From: DATEPR01 sp963780635
Lineage (GTDB): Bacteria; Actinomycetota; Actinomycetes; Mycobacteriales; Pseudonocardiaceae
Assembly: GCA_963780635.1 (NCBI GenBank)
Contig: CAWACW010000011.1
Location: 310,001 to 374,000, forward strand
Reading direction: 5' to 3'
DNA: 64,000 nucleotides
Both the position numbers and the translations under genes were made by a program. Positions 42,072-50,781 of this stretch are shown in pieces. The notes under the pieces were generated by a model. That model had not been told where the DNA came from, made no database searches, and was given only the letters and a program-made list of their open reading frames with translations. Every line of letters starts with the position of its first letter. Within the stretch, counting starts at the first letter, position 1.

Positions 42072-44012
42072 ATGGGGACTGTGTTCGCGGCGAGCGGTGT
42101 CGCTTCCGCCGCGTGGCTGCTGCTCGCGCTACCGGCCTTCGGTGCGCTGGTGCTGCTGATCGGTGGCCGCCGCACCGACGGCTGGGGTCACCTGCTCGGT
42201 GTCGCCACGATCGTGCTGGCCTTCGTGTGGGGTCTCGTGCTGTTCTTCCACGCCACGAGCCTGCCCGCCGCCCAGCGGGTGCAGAACCTGCACCTGTTCT
42301 CCTGGATCCCGGTCAACGCGCTGCAGGTCGACTTCGGGCTCCGGCTGGACCCGCTGTCGCTGACCTTCGTGCTGCTGATCACCGGTGTCGGCGGGCTGAT
42401 CCACATCTACTCGATCGGCTACATGGCCAACGATCGGGACCGGCGGCGGTTCTTCGCCTACCTGAACCTGTTCGTCGCCTCGATGCTGCTGCTGGTGCTG
42501 GGCAACGGGTTCGTGACGCTGTACCTGGGCTGGGAGGGTGTGGGCCTCGCGTCCTACCTGCTGATCGGCTGGTACGCCGACCGCCCGGCCGCGGCCACGG
42601 CGGCCAAGAAGGCGTTCCTGATGAACCGGGTCGGCGACGTCGGGCTGGCGCTGGCCATCTTCCTGCTCTACGACAAGCTGCACACCACGCAGTACACGCA
42701 GGTCTTCGCGCAGGCCCACACGCTGTCCCCGGGCACGCTGACCGCGATCGCGTTGCTGCTGTTGCTCGGCGCCTGCGGTAAGTCCGGCCAGTTCCCGCTC
42801 CAGTCGTGGTTGCCCGACGCGATGGAGGGCCCCACCCCGGTGTCGGCCCTGATCCACGCGGCGACCATGGTCACCGCCGGTGTCTACCTGGTGGCCCGGT
42901 CCAACCCGATCTACGACCTGACCTCGTCGGGCCGCCTGCTGGTGCTCATCATCGGCGGCATCACGCTGCTGCTCGGCGCGATCATCGGCTGCGCCTACGA
43001 CGACATCAAGAAGGTGCTGGCCTACTCGACGGTCAGCCAGATCGGCTACATGATGCTGGCCGCCGGCCTCGGCCCGTTCGGCTACGCGCTGGCCATCGCG
43101 CACCTGCTCGCGCACGGCTTCTTCAAGGCCGGGCTGTTCCTGGGTGCCGGTTCGGTCATGCACGCGATGGACGACGAAACCGACATGCGCAAGTTCGGCG
43201 GCCTGTTCAAGCGGATGCCGATCACCGCGGTCACGTTCTTCCTGGGCTACCTGGCGATCATCGGCTTCCCCGGCCTGTCCGGCTTCTTCACCAAGGACGC
43301 GATCATCGACGCGGCCTTCGCCGAGGGCGGCTGGCGCGGCTGGGTGTTCGGCCTCGCCGCCGCCATCGCGGCCGGCCTGACCGCCTTCTACATGACACGT
43401 CTGGTGGCCATGACGTTCTTCGGCAAGCAGCGCTGGCGCGACCTGAAGACCGCCGACGGACACGACTTCCACCCGCACGAGGCGTCGCCCGTGATGACCA
43501 TCCCGATGATCATCCTGGCGATCGGCTCGGTCGGCGCGGGCGCGTACCTGACCCTCGGCAACCGGTTGGCCGACTGGCTGACCCCATCGTTGGGCGTACT
43601 CCAGAAGTCGGAGCACGGCGTGCTCTCGTCCACAGCGGTCACCGTGCTGACCCTGGTCCTGGCCGCACTCGGTGTCCTCGTCGCGATCCTGGTGGTCGCC
43701 CGCAGGCCGGTGCCGGTGCGCAGGCCCGAGCCGGTGTCCTGGCCGGTCCGCGCGGCCCGCGCGGACCTGTACGGCAACGCGTTGAACGAGACCCTGGTCG
43801 CCCGGCCCGGCATGTGGCTGACCGGCGCGCTGGTCTTCTCCGATCGCAAGGGCGTCGACGGCCTCGTCAACGGTCTCGCCGCCGCGTTCGGCGGTAGCTC
43901 AGGCCGATTGCGCAGGCTCCAGACCGGTTTCGTGCGGTCCTACGCACTGAGCATGTTGGGAGGCTCGATCCTCTTGATCGCGGCGCTGCTGTTGGTGAGG
44001 TTCTCCGGATGA
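42072..44012 (+). CDS. nuoL: NADH-quinone oxidoreductase subunit L
   Basis: The distal antiporter-like proton-pumping subunit; 646 residues and about 15 helices plus the long lateral helix. Conserved features: LYLGWEGVGLASYLLIGWY with its Glu, AFLMNRVGDVGLALAIFLL, LQSWLPDAMEGPTPVSALIH and KKVLAYSTVSQIGYMMLAAG with the pumping lysine region. ATG 42072 is 14 bp after nuoK. The TGA overlaps the nuoM ATG by 4 bp. Confidence 0.95.
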   Translation: MGTVFAASGVASAAWLLLALPAFGALVLLIGGRRTDGWGHLLGVATIVLAFVWGLVLFFHATSLPAAQRVQNLHLFSWIPVNALQVDFGLRLDPLSLTFVLLITGVGGLIHIYSIGYMANDRDRRRFFAYLNLFVASMLLLVLGNGFVTLYLGWEGVGLASYLLIGWYADRPAAATAAKKAFLMNRVGDVGLALAIFLLYDKLHTTQYTQVFAQAHTLSPGTLTAIALLLLLGACGKSGQFPLQSWLPDAMEGPTPVSALIHAATMVTAGVYLVARSNPIYDLTSSGRLLVLIIGGITLLLGAIIGCAYDDIKKVLAYSTVSQIGYMMLAAGLGPFGYALAIAHLLAHGFFKAGLFLGAGSVMHAMDDETDMRKFGGLFKRMPITAVTFFLGYLAIIGFPGLSGFFTKDAIIDAAFAEGGWRGWVFGLAAAIAAGLTAFYMTRLVAMTFFGKQRWRDLKTADGHDFHPHEASPVMTIPMIILAIGSVGAGAYLTLGNRLADWLTPSLGVLQKSEHGVLSSTAVTVLTLVLAALGVLVAILVVARRPVPVRRPEPVSWPVRAARADLYGNALNETLVARPGMWLTGALVFSDRKGVDGLVNGLAAAFGGSSGRLRRLQTGFVRSYALSMLGGSILLIAALLLVRFSG

Positions 44013-45622
44013 ACGAGCTGCTGCACGCCGCTGCCGCTACGACGCCGGCGACGACCTCGAGCACGGGTTTCCCGGTGCTGCTGGCACTGCTGCTGTGGCC
44101 ACTGGTCGGCGGTGTCCTGGTCGCCCTGGTCCGGGCCAGCGACCGGGCCGCGAAGCTGACCGCGCTCGCGTTCTCGATCGTCGAGTTCGCGCTCGCCGTG
44201 GTCGCGCTGTTCGTCTACCACACGAACGGCGCCCGCCTCCAGTTCTCCGGCTCGGCCACCTGGATCTCGTCGTTCGGGGTGCACCTGTCGTTCGGCATGG
44301 ACGGCATCGCCCTGGTGATGGTCCTGATGATCGGCTTCCTGGTGCCGGTCGTGATCGGCGCGTCCTGGACCGAGCGGCTGCCCGAGGGCAAGACCGCGGG
44401 CGGGTTCTTCGCCCTGATCCTCACGCTGGAAGCCCTGATGATCGGGGTCTTCGCCGCCACCGACGTGTTCCTGTTCTACGTGCTGTTCGAGCTGATGCTG
44501 ATCCCGATGTACTTCCTCATCGGCGGCTACGGCGGCGTGAACCGCAGGTACGCGGCGGTCAAGTTCTTCCTGTACTCGTTCCTGGGCGGCCTGCTGATGC
44601 TGGCGTCCGCGATCGGCACGTGGTCCTACGTGCAGTCGGTCACGGGCAAGGGCACGTTCGACTGGGCCACGCTGACCGCCGTGGTCAGCCATGCCCCGCT
44701 GAGCACCCAGATCTGGCTGTTCATGGGCTTCTTCTTCGCGTTCGCCATCAAGGCGCCACTGGTGCCGTTCCACACGTGGCTGCCCGACGCCACCGCGGAG
44801 TCACCGGTCGGCGTCGGCGTGCTGCTGGTCGGCGTGCTGGACAAGGTCGGCATCTTCGGGTTCCTGCGCTACAACCTGGAGCTGTACCCGGCCGCGAGCC
44901 GGGCCCTCGCGCCGCTGCTGCTGGTGCTGGCCGTGATCGGCGTGCTGTACGGCTCGATCCTGGCGGCCGGGCAGAGCGACATGAAACGGTTCGTCGCCTA
45001 CGTGTCCATCGCGCACTTCGGCTTCATCGCGCTGGGCGTGTTCGCGTTCACCTCGCAGAGCCAGGTCGGCGCGGTGTCCTACATGGTCAACCACAGCATC
45101 TCCACCGGGATGCTGCTGCTGGTGATAGGCATGATCATCGCGCGCGGCGGCTCGGTCCGGGTCGAGGACTACGGGGGAATGGCCAAGGTCACGCCGATCC
45201 TGTCCGGGATGCTGTTCCTGGCCGGTCTGACCACGCTGTCGCTACCCGGCACGAACTCGTTCGTCAGCGAGTTCCTGGTGCTGCTGGGCTCGTTCCAGAC
45301 CGAACCGGTGTACTCGATCCTGGCCACCATCGGCATGGTGCTCGCGGCGCTCTACGTGCTGTGGCTCTACCAGCGGGTGATGCAGGGACCGGTGCGCGGC
45401 AACGCACTCGTGAGTGTCGCGGGTGGACCCGGGGCAGCGACGGATCCGTCGCTGGGCGCCCGGCGGGGCATCCGCGACCTGGGCGCCCGGGAGCGTTGGG
45501 TGCTCGCGCCGCTGGTGATCCTGATCCTGCTCCTCGGCTTCTACCCCAAGCCTCTGCTGGACGTCGTGGGCCCGTCGGTGGGCGCGACGCTCCAACAGGT
45601 CAGCGTTCAGGAAGGCAAGTGA
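44009..45622 (+). CDS. nuoM: NADH-quinone oxidoreductase subunit M
   Basis: Second antiporter-like subunit, 537 residues. Conserved features: HLSFGMDGIALVMVLMIGFL, DVFLFYVLFELMLIPMYFLI with the key Glu, FHTWLPDATAESPVGVGVLL, and SDMKRFVAYVSIAHFGFIAL. The C-terminal region is slightly extended (GGPGAATDPSLGARRGIRDL). nuoN follows after one base. Confidence 0.95.
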   Translation: MNELLHAAAATTPATTSSTGFPVLLALLLWPLVGGVLVALVRASDRAAKLTALAFSIVEFALAVVALFVYHTNGARLQFSGSATWISSFGVHLSFGMDGIALVMVLMIGFLVPVVIGASWTERLPEGKTAGGFFALILTLEALMIGVFAATDVFLFYVLFELMLIPMYFLIGGYGGVNRRYAAVKFFLYSFLGGLLMLASAIGTWSYVQSVTGKGTFDWATLTAVVSHAPLSTQIWLFMGFFFAFAIKAPLVPFHTWLPDATAESPVGVGVLLVGVLDKVGIFGFLRYNLELYPAASRALAPLLLVLAVIGVLYGSILAAGQSDMKRFVAYVSIAHFGFIALGVFAFTSQSQVGAVSYMVNHSISTGMLLLVIGMIIARGGSVRVEDYGGMAKVTPILSGMLFLAGLTTLSLPGTNSFVSEFLVLLGSFQTEPVYSILATIGMVLAALYVLWLYQRVMQGPVRGNALVSVAGGPGAATDPSLGARRGIRDLGARERWVLAPLVILILLLGFYPKPLLDVVGPSVGATLQQVSVQEGK

Positions 45623-45623
45623 C

Positions 45624-47216
45624 GTGGCGGTTCTGACTGCACTCGGTATCGGCCCCGGCGCGCTGGCGGCCGTGACCACACCGATCGCCACCCCGGCGGT
45701 GAACTACCCCGCGATCGGTGCTCCGCTGACCATCCTCGGTGCCGCCTGCGTGGGGGTGCTGTTCGAGGCGTTCCTGCCGCGCCGTGCCCGGTGGGGCGCC
45801 CAGGTCACGTGGACCCTGCTCGCGCTCGTCGCGTCCGGCATCGAACTGGCGCTGTACCTGCACAAGGCGCCCAAGGCCGGTACCACGACGCTGTCCGGCA
45901 CGATCGCCATCGACCGGCCCGCACTGTTCCTCTGGGGCACGCTGCTCGCCCTGGCACTGGGTTCCGTGCTGCTGATCGCCGACCGCACGGTGGACCGCGG
46001 TGGCTATTTCGTGGCCAACGCGACGATCAAGCCCGGTGCGCTGTCCGAACGGGCCGACCGGCTGCTCGGCGGCATGCAGACCGAGGTCTTCCCGCTGACC
46101 CTGTTCGCCCTCGGCGGCATGATGGTCTTCTGCGCGGCGAACGACCTGCTGACCATGTTCGTCGCGCTGGAAGTGCTGTCGCTGCCGCTGTACCTGATGT
46201 GCGGGCTGGCCCGGCGGCGCCGGCTGCTGTCCCAGGAGGCGGCGGTCAAGTACTTCCTGCTGGGCGCGTTCGCGTCCGCGTTCTTCCTCTACGGCCTGGC
46301 CCTGCTCTACGGGTACGCCGGCTCGGTGAAGCTGTCCGACATCGCGACCGCGGCCGCGGGCACCAACCGGTCGGACACGCTGCTGTTCGGCGGCATGGCC
46401 CTGCTGATCGTGGGCCTGCTGTTCAAGGCGTCGGTGGCCCCGTTCCACACGTGGACACCGGACGTCTACCAGGGCGCGCCGACGCCCGTCACCGCGTTCA
46501 TGGCCGCCTGTACCAAGGTCGCCGCGTTCGGCGCGATCCTGCGCGTCCTGACGGTCGCCTTCCAGTCGACGAGCTGGGAGTGGCGCGGGGTGCTCTGGGC
46601 CATCGCGATCATCTCGATGTTCCTCGGCGCGATCCTCGGTATCACTCAGAGTGACGTGAAGCGCATGGTCGCGTACTCGTCGGTCGCGCACGCGGGCTTC
46701 ATCCTGGTCGGCGTGATCGCGCTGACACCGCGCGGCTTGTCCGGTTCGCTGTTCTACCTGATCGCGTACGGCTTCACCACGATCGCGACGTTCGGGGTCA
46801 TCACCCTGGTCCGCAACGCCGATGGTGAGGCATCACACCTTTCGGCCTGGGCAGGGCTGGCCAAACGGTCACCACTTGTCGCAGGCGTGTTCACGTTCCT
46901 GCTGCTCGCCCTCGCCGGCATCCCGCTGACCAGCGGTTTCGTCGGCAAATTCGTGGTCTTCTCGGCCGCGATGAACGACGGCATGGGTCCGCTAGTGGTC
47001 GTCGCACTGATCGCCAGCACGGTGGCTGCATCGTTCTACCTGCGGGTCATCGTGCTGATGTACTTCAGCGAGCCCGCCGCGGACGGCCCGACGGTCAGTG
47101 TGCCCGGCCCGTTCACCACTGCGGCCATTACGCTGGGCGTATTGGTGACACTCGTGTTGGGCGTGTGGCCGCAGTTCGTCCTCGACTGGGCGGGGAGCGG
47201 CGGCTTCGCCCTCTGA
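45624..47216 (+). CDS. nuoN: NADH-quinone oxidoreductase subunit N
   Basis: Third antiporter-like subunit and last gene of the complex I operon; 530 residues. Conserved features: NDLLTMFVALEVLSLPLYLM with the pumping Glu, EAAVKYFLLGAFASAFFLYG, FHTWTPDVYQGAPTPVTAFM and SDVKRMVAYSSVAHAGFILV. GTG start. With it the operon holds all 14 subunits in standard order. Confidence 0.95.
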   Translation: MAVLTALGIGPGALAAVTTPIATPAVNYPAIGAPLTILGAACVGVLFEAFLPRRARWGAQVTWTLLALVASGIELALYLHKAPKAGTTTLSGTIAIDRPALFLWGTLLALALGSVLLIADRTVDRGGYFVANATIKPGALSERADRLLGGMQTEVFPLTLFALGGMMVFCAANDLLTMFVALEVLSLPLYLMCGLARRRRLLSQEAAVKYFLLGAFASAFFLYGLALLYGYAGSVKLSDIATAAAGTNRSDTLLFGGMALLIVGLLFKASVAPFHTWTPDVYQGAPTPVTAFMAACTKVAAFGAILRVLTVAFQSTSWEWRGVLWAIAIISMFLGAILGITQSDVKRMVAYSSVAHAGFILVGVIALTPRGLSGSLFYLIAYGFTTIATFGVITLVRNADGEASHLSAWAGLAKRSPLVAGVFTFLLLALAGIPLTSGFVGKFVVFSAAMNDGMGPLVVVALIASTVAASFYLRVIVLMYFSEPAADGPTVSVPGPFTTAAITLGVLVTLVLGVWPQFVLDWAGSGGFAL

Positions 47217-47235
47217 CCGTGCTTCGGGGGCCGTC

Positions 47236-48273
47236 GTGACAACTGACAGGCCGCTACCGGCGGAGACCGGTGACGGGTCAGTGGTGCTGTTCGACCTGGC
47301 CGATCTCGGTCTCGCTACCGAGATCAAGGCCGGGCTCGACCGCGTCGAGGACGTGCTGCACACCGTGGTGGGCAGCGAGATCGAGTTCGTCCGCACCACC
47401 GCGCTGCATCTGGTGGACGCGGGCGGCAAGCGGATCCGCCCGCTGTTCACGCTGCTCGCGGCCCAGTTCGGCGATTCGAAGCGGCAGGACGTCATCACGG
47501 CGGCAGCGGCCGTCGAGCTCGTCCACATCGCCACGCTCTACCACGACGACGTCATGGACGAGGCCACCATGCGGCGCGGCGCGGTCAGCGCGAACGCCCG
47601 CTGGGACAACACCGTGGCGATCCTGGCCGGCGACTACCTGTTCGCGCACGCGTCCCGCCTGGTCTCCGACCTGGGCACCGACGCGGCCCGGATCATCGCC
47701 GAGACGTTCGCCGAGTTGGTCACCGGCCAGATGCGCGAGACGAAGGGCCCCGGCCCCGGCGAGGACGCCATCGAGCACTACCTCTCGGTGGGCAGGCAGA
47801 AGACCGGGTCGCTGATCGCCACAGCGGGCCGGTTCGGCGGGATGTGCTCCGGCGCGTCCGACGAGCACATCGCCGCGTTGCGCCACTATGGCGAGATCGT
47901 CGGCGCCGCGTTCCAGATGTCCGACGACATCATCGACATCGCCTCGCAGTCCACCGAGTCCGGCAAGACCCCCGGCACCGACCTGCGCGAGGGCGTGCCG
48001 ACGCTGCCGATGCTCTACGCGCTGGCCGACCTCGATCCGGCCGATCCGCAGGGTGCCCGGCTGCGCGACCTGCTCAGCCGCCCGCTGACCGACGACGACG
48101 AGGTCGCCGAGGCCCTGGTGCTGCTGCGTGAGTCCACGGCGCTGCCGAGGGCCCGCAAGACCGTGTCGGACTATGCGGACCAGGCCAGAGAGGTGCTGCG
48201 CACGCTGCCGGCCGGTCCGGCTCGCGAGGCTTTGCGGCTGATGACCGACTACCTCGTCGATCGCACCGGTTGA
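47236..48273 (+). CDS. Polyprenyl diphosphate synthase
   Basis: Builds the isoprenoid chain for menaquinone from isopentenyl diphosphate. The 345-residue trans-prenyltransferase has GGKRIRPLFTLLAAQF, the first Asp-rich motif LYHDDVMDEATMRRG, GDYLFAHASRL, and the second Asp-rich motif FQMSDDIIDIAS. The residue pattern before the first motif (small residues, no bulky aromatic stop) suggests a long-chain product such as C40-C45, but length cannot be fixed by eye. GTG start 19 bp after nuoN, so it is likely cotranscribed. Confidence 0.93.
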   Translation: MTTDRPLPAETGDGSVVLFDLADLGLATEIKAGLDRVEDVLHTVVGSEIEFVRTTALHLVDAGGKRIRPLFTLLAAQFGDSKRQDVITAAAAVELVHIATLYHDDVMDEATMRRGAVSANARWDNTVAILAGDYLFAHASRLVSDLGTDAARIIAETFAELVTGQMRETKGPGPGEDAIEHYLSVGRQKTGSLIATAGRFGGMCSGASDEHIAALRHYGEIVGAAFQMSDDIIDIASQSTESGKTPGTDLREGVPTLPMLYALADLDPADPQGARLRDLLSRPLTDDDEVAEALVLLRESTALPRARKTVSDYADQAREVLRTLPAGPAREALRLMTDYLVDRTG

Positions 48274-48520
48274 CCCGAGGCGTCACACGATCGTTGCTAC
48301 GCTCTACCCGAACGAGGTAGATAGCTGTCGGCACGTCTGGATGTGACGTCCAGCACAGGGGCACCTTGGGCGCGTGGTGCCGCGGGGACGATTCGCACCA
48401 GTCTTCATTCGCGCCGATGGAGTCCTCTGCCTCGGGGTATGCCTGATAGGACAGACTGCTGACCGACCTGTGTCGTGGCTGGAGCGCCGGGCATGGTGCA
48501 CGCAGGAAGGACGTCCGGAT

Positions 48521-50713
48521 ATGTGGATCTTCGGGCAGGTGTGGTTCGCCTGCCTGGTCGGCTTCGCCGTCGGCGTGTTGCTCGACTGGGTCGTTCGGGT
48601 TCGACCACTGAGCAACCGAGTGGCCGAACTGGAGGCGCGGCTGGCCTCGGATGCGCGATCCGCCAGGTCGGACGGTGAATACGGACGGTCAGTGTTCGAT
48701 CGCGGACCGTTCTCGGCGGCCAACTCGAGTGCCGACGGCTTCGTCAGCGACCGCAACCGCGGCGGCCTGCTGACCCCCAGCGGCCTGGGCACCGACCTGC
48801 TCGACATGGGTGAGTCCGACCGGCCGTCCGGTGAGGGGAAGTCCGGCGTCGAGGACTTCCCGGGCGTCGCGCGACTGAGCGAGGTGTGGGAGGAGGCCGA
48901 GGAGGCCACCCGCAACGCGCCCGAGCCGTGGCAGCCGATCGGCCCGGCAGCGACAGCGGCCGAGGAGTCGTGGCGGGACACCACCACGGAAACGGGGCCT
49001 CCCGTCGCGCCGGAGCCCTGGCTCCCCACAGCTGACGAGCAGCCCACCCAGGTCTCGTCCTGGATGACCGAGACCGAGCAGCCTGACCAACCGGACGCCG
49101 AGGCGGACGACCAGTACCTGGAGTTCCTCCGAGCCGGCGCGAACCACGCCCCGACCGATCCCGAGCTGGACCGGGACGAGGACCTCGTCACGCAGGGTGA
49201 GATGGCCGAGCCGGGTTCGGGCGAGGTCACCTCGGTGCTGCCGCAGATCGAGGGCTACGAGGCGTACGAGAGCTACGCCGACGAGTACGAGCAGAACGGC
49301 TTGCGGCGCAACGGCTACGGCGAGCAGGAGACCGAGTCCGGCTTCGAGAGCAACGGCTTCCAGTTCGGTGAGTACCAGCCCGAGGAAGTCGAGGAACCGG
49401 CCGAGTCCAGCAGCCCGCTGCCACGGCGCCGGTCCGGCGAGTCGCTGCGGTTCGCGCCGTTCGAGATCCCGTTCGACGCGCAGGACGCGGAGCAGTCCGA
49501 CGTGCAGCCGCGTCCCGGTGAGATGACGCCGATCCAGCAGGGTGGTTTCCAGCCGTTCGAGAAGCCGTCCGGCGTGGCCGATGGTGGCACCGCGAACGGT
49601 GGCGCCTGGAGCGGCGACGGCCAGCTGGTCGGCGGCTTCGATACCGGTCACGCCAACGGTTCGCACAGCCTGGTCGGGCCGTCCGGTGACGACGCGGGTT
49701 CGAGCTGGTTCGACCTGAGCGAGGCCAATCCGCAGGTGTCCGGTGCTGGTTCCGGCTCCGGTTCGGGCGAAGTCACCAGTCTCACGCAGCGGATGCTGCC
49801 AGTGAGCAGGCCGGATCTGGACCATCCCGACTTGCTGCGCGAGTCGGTGTTCGGTACCGAAACGGACACCCAGTACGACGACGAGCACCGGGTCCGGTCC
49901 CTGTTCGAACCGGTCGTCCAAGCGGACTCGCTGGAAGACAGCTACCAGGCCCCGGCCTTCGAGCCCCCCGGCTACGAGCAGCAGCCTGCGTTCGAGCAGC
50001 CGCAGTTCGAGCAGCCGCAGTTCGAGCAGCAGCCGTTCCAGGACCAGCAGTTCGAGGACCAGCAGCAGTTCGAGCAGCCGGAGTTCCAGGACCAGGTGTT
50101 CCAGGAGCAGCGGCCGTACGAGGAACAGCAGGCGTTCGAGCAGCCGCAGTTCCAGGACCAGCAGGTCCAAGATCAGCCGTTCCAGGAACAGAACTTCGAT
50201 GACCAGTCGTTCGAAGGCCAGACTTTCGAGGGCCAGAACTTCGCGGGTCAGGATTTCGGCCAGTCGGGCGGTTTCGAGCCGCCGGAGAGCGCGCTGGAGG
50301 TAACCGGCGAGTTGCCGATAACGGACCCGGCGACGGACGGACCGGTGAGCGGCGAGTTCTACGACGAGACCCAGCCACCGCGCCCGATCCGAGTGCGCAC
50401 GGGTGTCGACGGCCCGGTAACTCAGACAATCCGCCCGATACCAGCCGACGATGGCTCTGAAAGTGGTCCCTACGGCGGCGATGAGACCGCAGCAGGGGAC
50501 CCAGGCCCGTTCGGCGCGGGCTCGGCACTCCCGCAACCGGACGGATCGGCACCCACGGACGGCTTCACGGTCAAGGCGAGGACGTCGTCGATGGTGTTCC
50601 ACACCAGGTCGTCCCCGTTCTTCGACCGCCTGGAGCCGCAGGTCTGGTTCCGCTCCCAGGAAGACGCACAGCGAGCGGGCTTCACCAGCTGGGAACGCCC
50701 CCGCAGCTGGTAA
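48521..50713 (+). CDS. Membrane-anchored low-complexity protein with a C-terminal sunset-like domain
   Basis: A 730-residue protein. Residues 1-25 form one membrane helix (MWIFGQVWFACLVGFAVGVL), then a short basic and coiled segment, then about 600 residues of acidic, disordered-looking sequence with few conserved motifs. Residues about 480-585 are a Phe/Glu/Gln repeat. The last 50 residues form a compact domain (GFTVKARTSSMVFHTRSSPF and EPQVWFRSQEDAQRAGF) that resembles the actinobacterial sunset domain (HTPxSPxY, WFxSExxAxxAGF). ATG 48521 is chosen because it puts the helix at the N-terminus. Its role is unknown. Confidence 0.78.
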   Translation: MWIFGQVWFACLVGFAVGVLLDWVVRVRPLSNRVAELEARLASDARSARSDGEYGRSVFDRGPFSAANSSADGFVSDRNRGGLLTPSGLGTDLLDMGESDRPSGEGKSGVEDFPGVARLSEVWEEAEEATRNAPEPWQPIGPAATAAEESWRDTTTETGPPVAPEPWLPTADEQPTQVSSWMTETEQPDQPDAEADDQYLEFLRAGANHAPTDPELDRDEDLVTQGEMAEPGSGEVTSVLPQIEGYEAYESYADEYEQNGLRRNGYGEQETESGFESNGFQFGEYQPEEVEEPAESSSPLPRRRSGESLRFAPFEIPFDAQDAEQSDVQPRPGEMTPIQQGGFQPFEKPSGVADGGTANGGAWSGDGQLVGGFDTGHANGSHSLVGPSGDDAGSSWFDLSEANPQVSGAGSGSGSGEVTSLTQRMLPVSRPDLDHPDLLRESVFGTETDTQYDDEHRVRSLFEPVVQADSLEDSYQAPAFEPPGYEQQPAFEQPQFEQPQFEQQPFQDQQFEDQQQFEQPEFQDQVFQEQRPYEEQQAFEQPQFQDQQVQDQPFQEQNFDDQSFEGQTFEGQNFAGQDFGQSGGFEPPESALEVTGELPITDPATDGPVSGEFYDETQPPRPIRVRTGVDGPVTQTIRPIPADDGSESGPYGGDETAAGDPGPFGAGSALPQPDGSAPTDGFTVKARTSSMVFHTRSSPFFDRLEPQVWFRSQEDAQRAGFTSWERPRSW
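49976..50265 (+). repeat. Phe/Gln/Glu codon repeat inside the membrane-anchored protein gene
   Basis: About 20 imperfect short units of the type FEQPQ, FQDQQ or FEGQ repeat in frame. At DNA level the elements TTCGAGCAGCCGCAG and TTCCAGGACCAGCAG recur. The period is mostly 15 or 18 bp. The frame stays open throughout, so the repeat is translated. Confidence 0.85.
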
Positions 50714-50781
50714 AACCAGACTCGAATCGAGCAGACCCCCAAACCCGCAGCCGAGCAGAAAAATCGGCTGCGGGTTTGTGT
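50714..50781. other. Short spacer with a weak hairpin after the membrane-anchored protein gene
   Basis: CAAACCCGCAGCCGA (about 50738-50752) and TCGGCTGCGGGTTTG (50764-50778) are exact reverse complements with an 11-base A-rich loop, directly after the gene's stop. This 15-bp stem is a good candidate transcription terminator and marks the left edge of the repeat array. Confidence 0.65.

Noticed and set aside
48274..48520. Riboswitch or structured leader before the membrane-anchored protein gene
   Set aside because: I could find small inverted repeats but no conserved core of a known riboswitch class.
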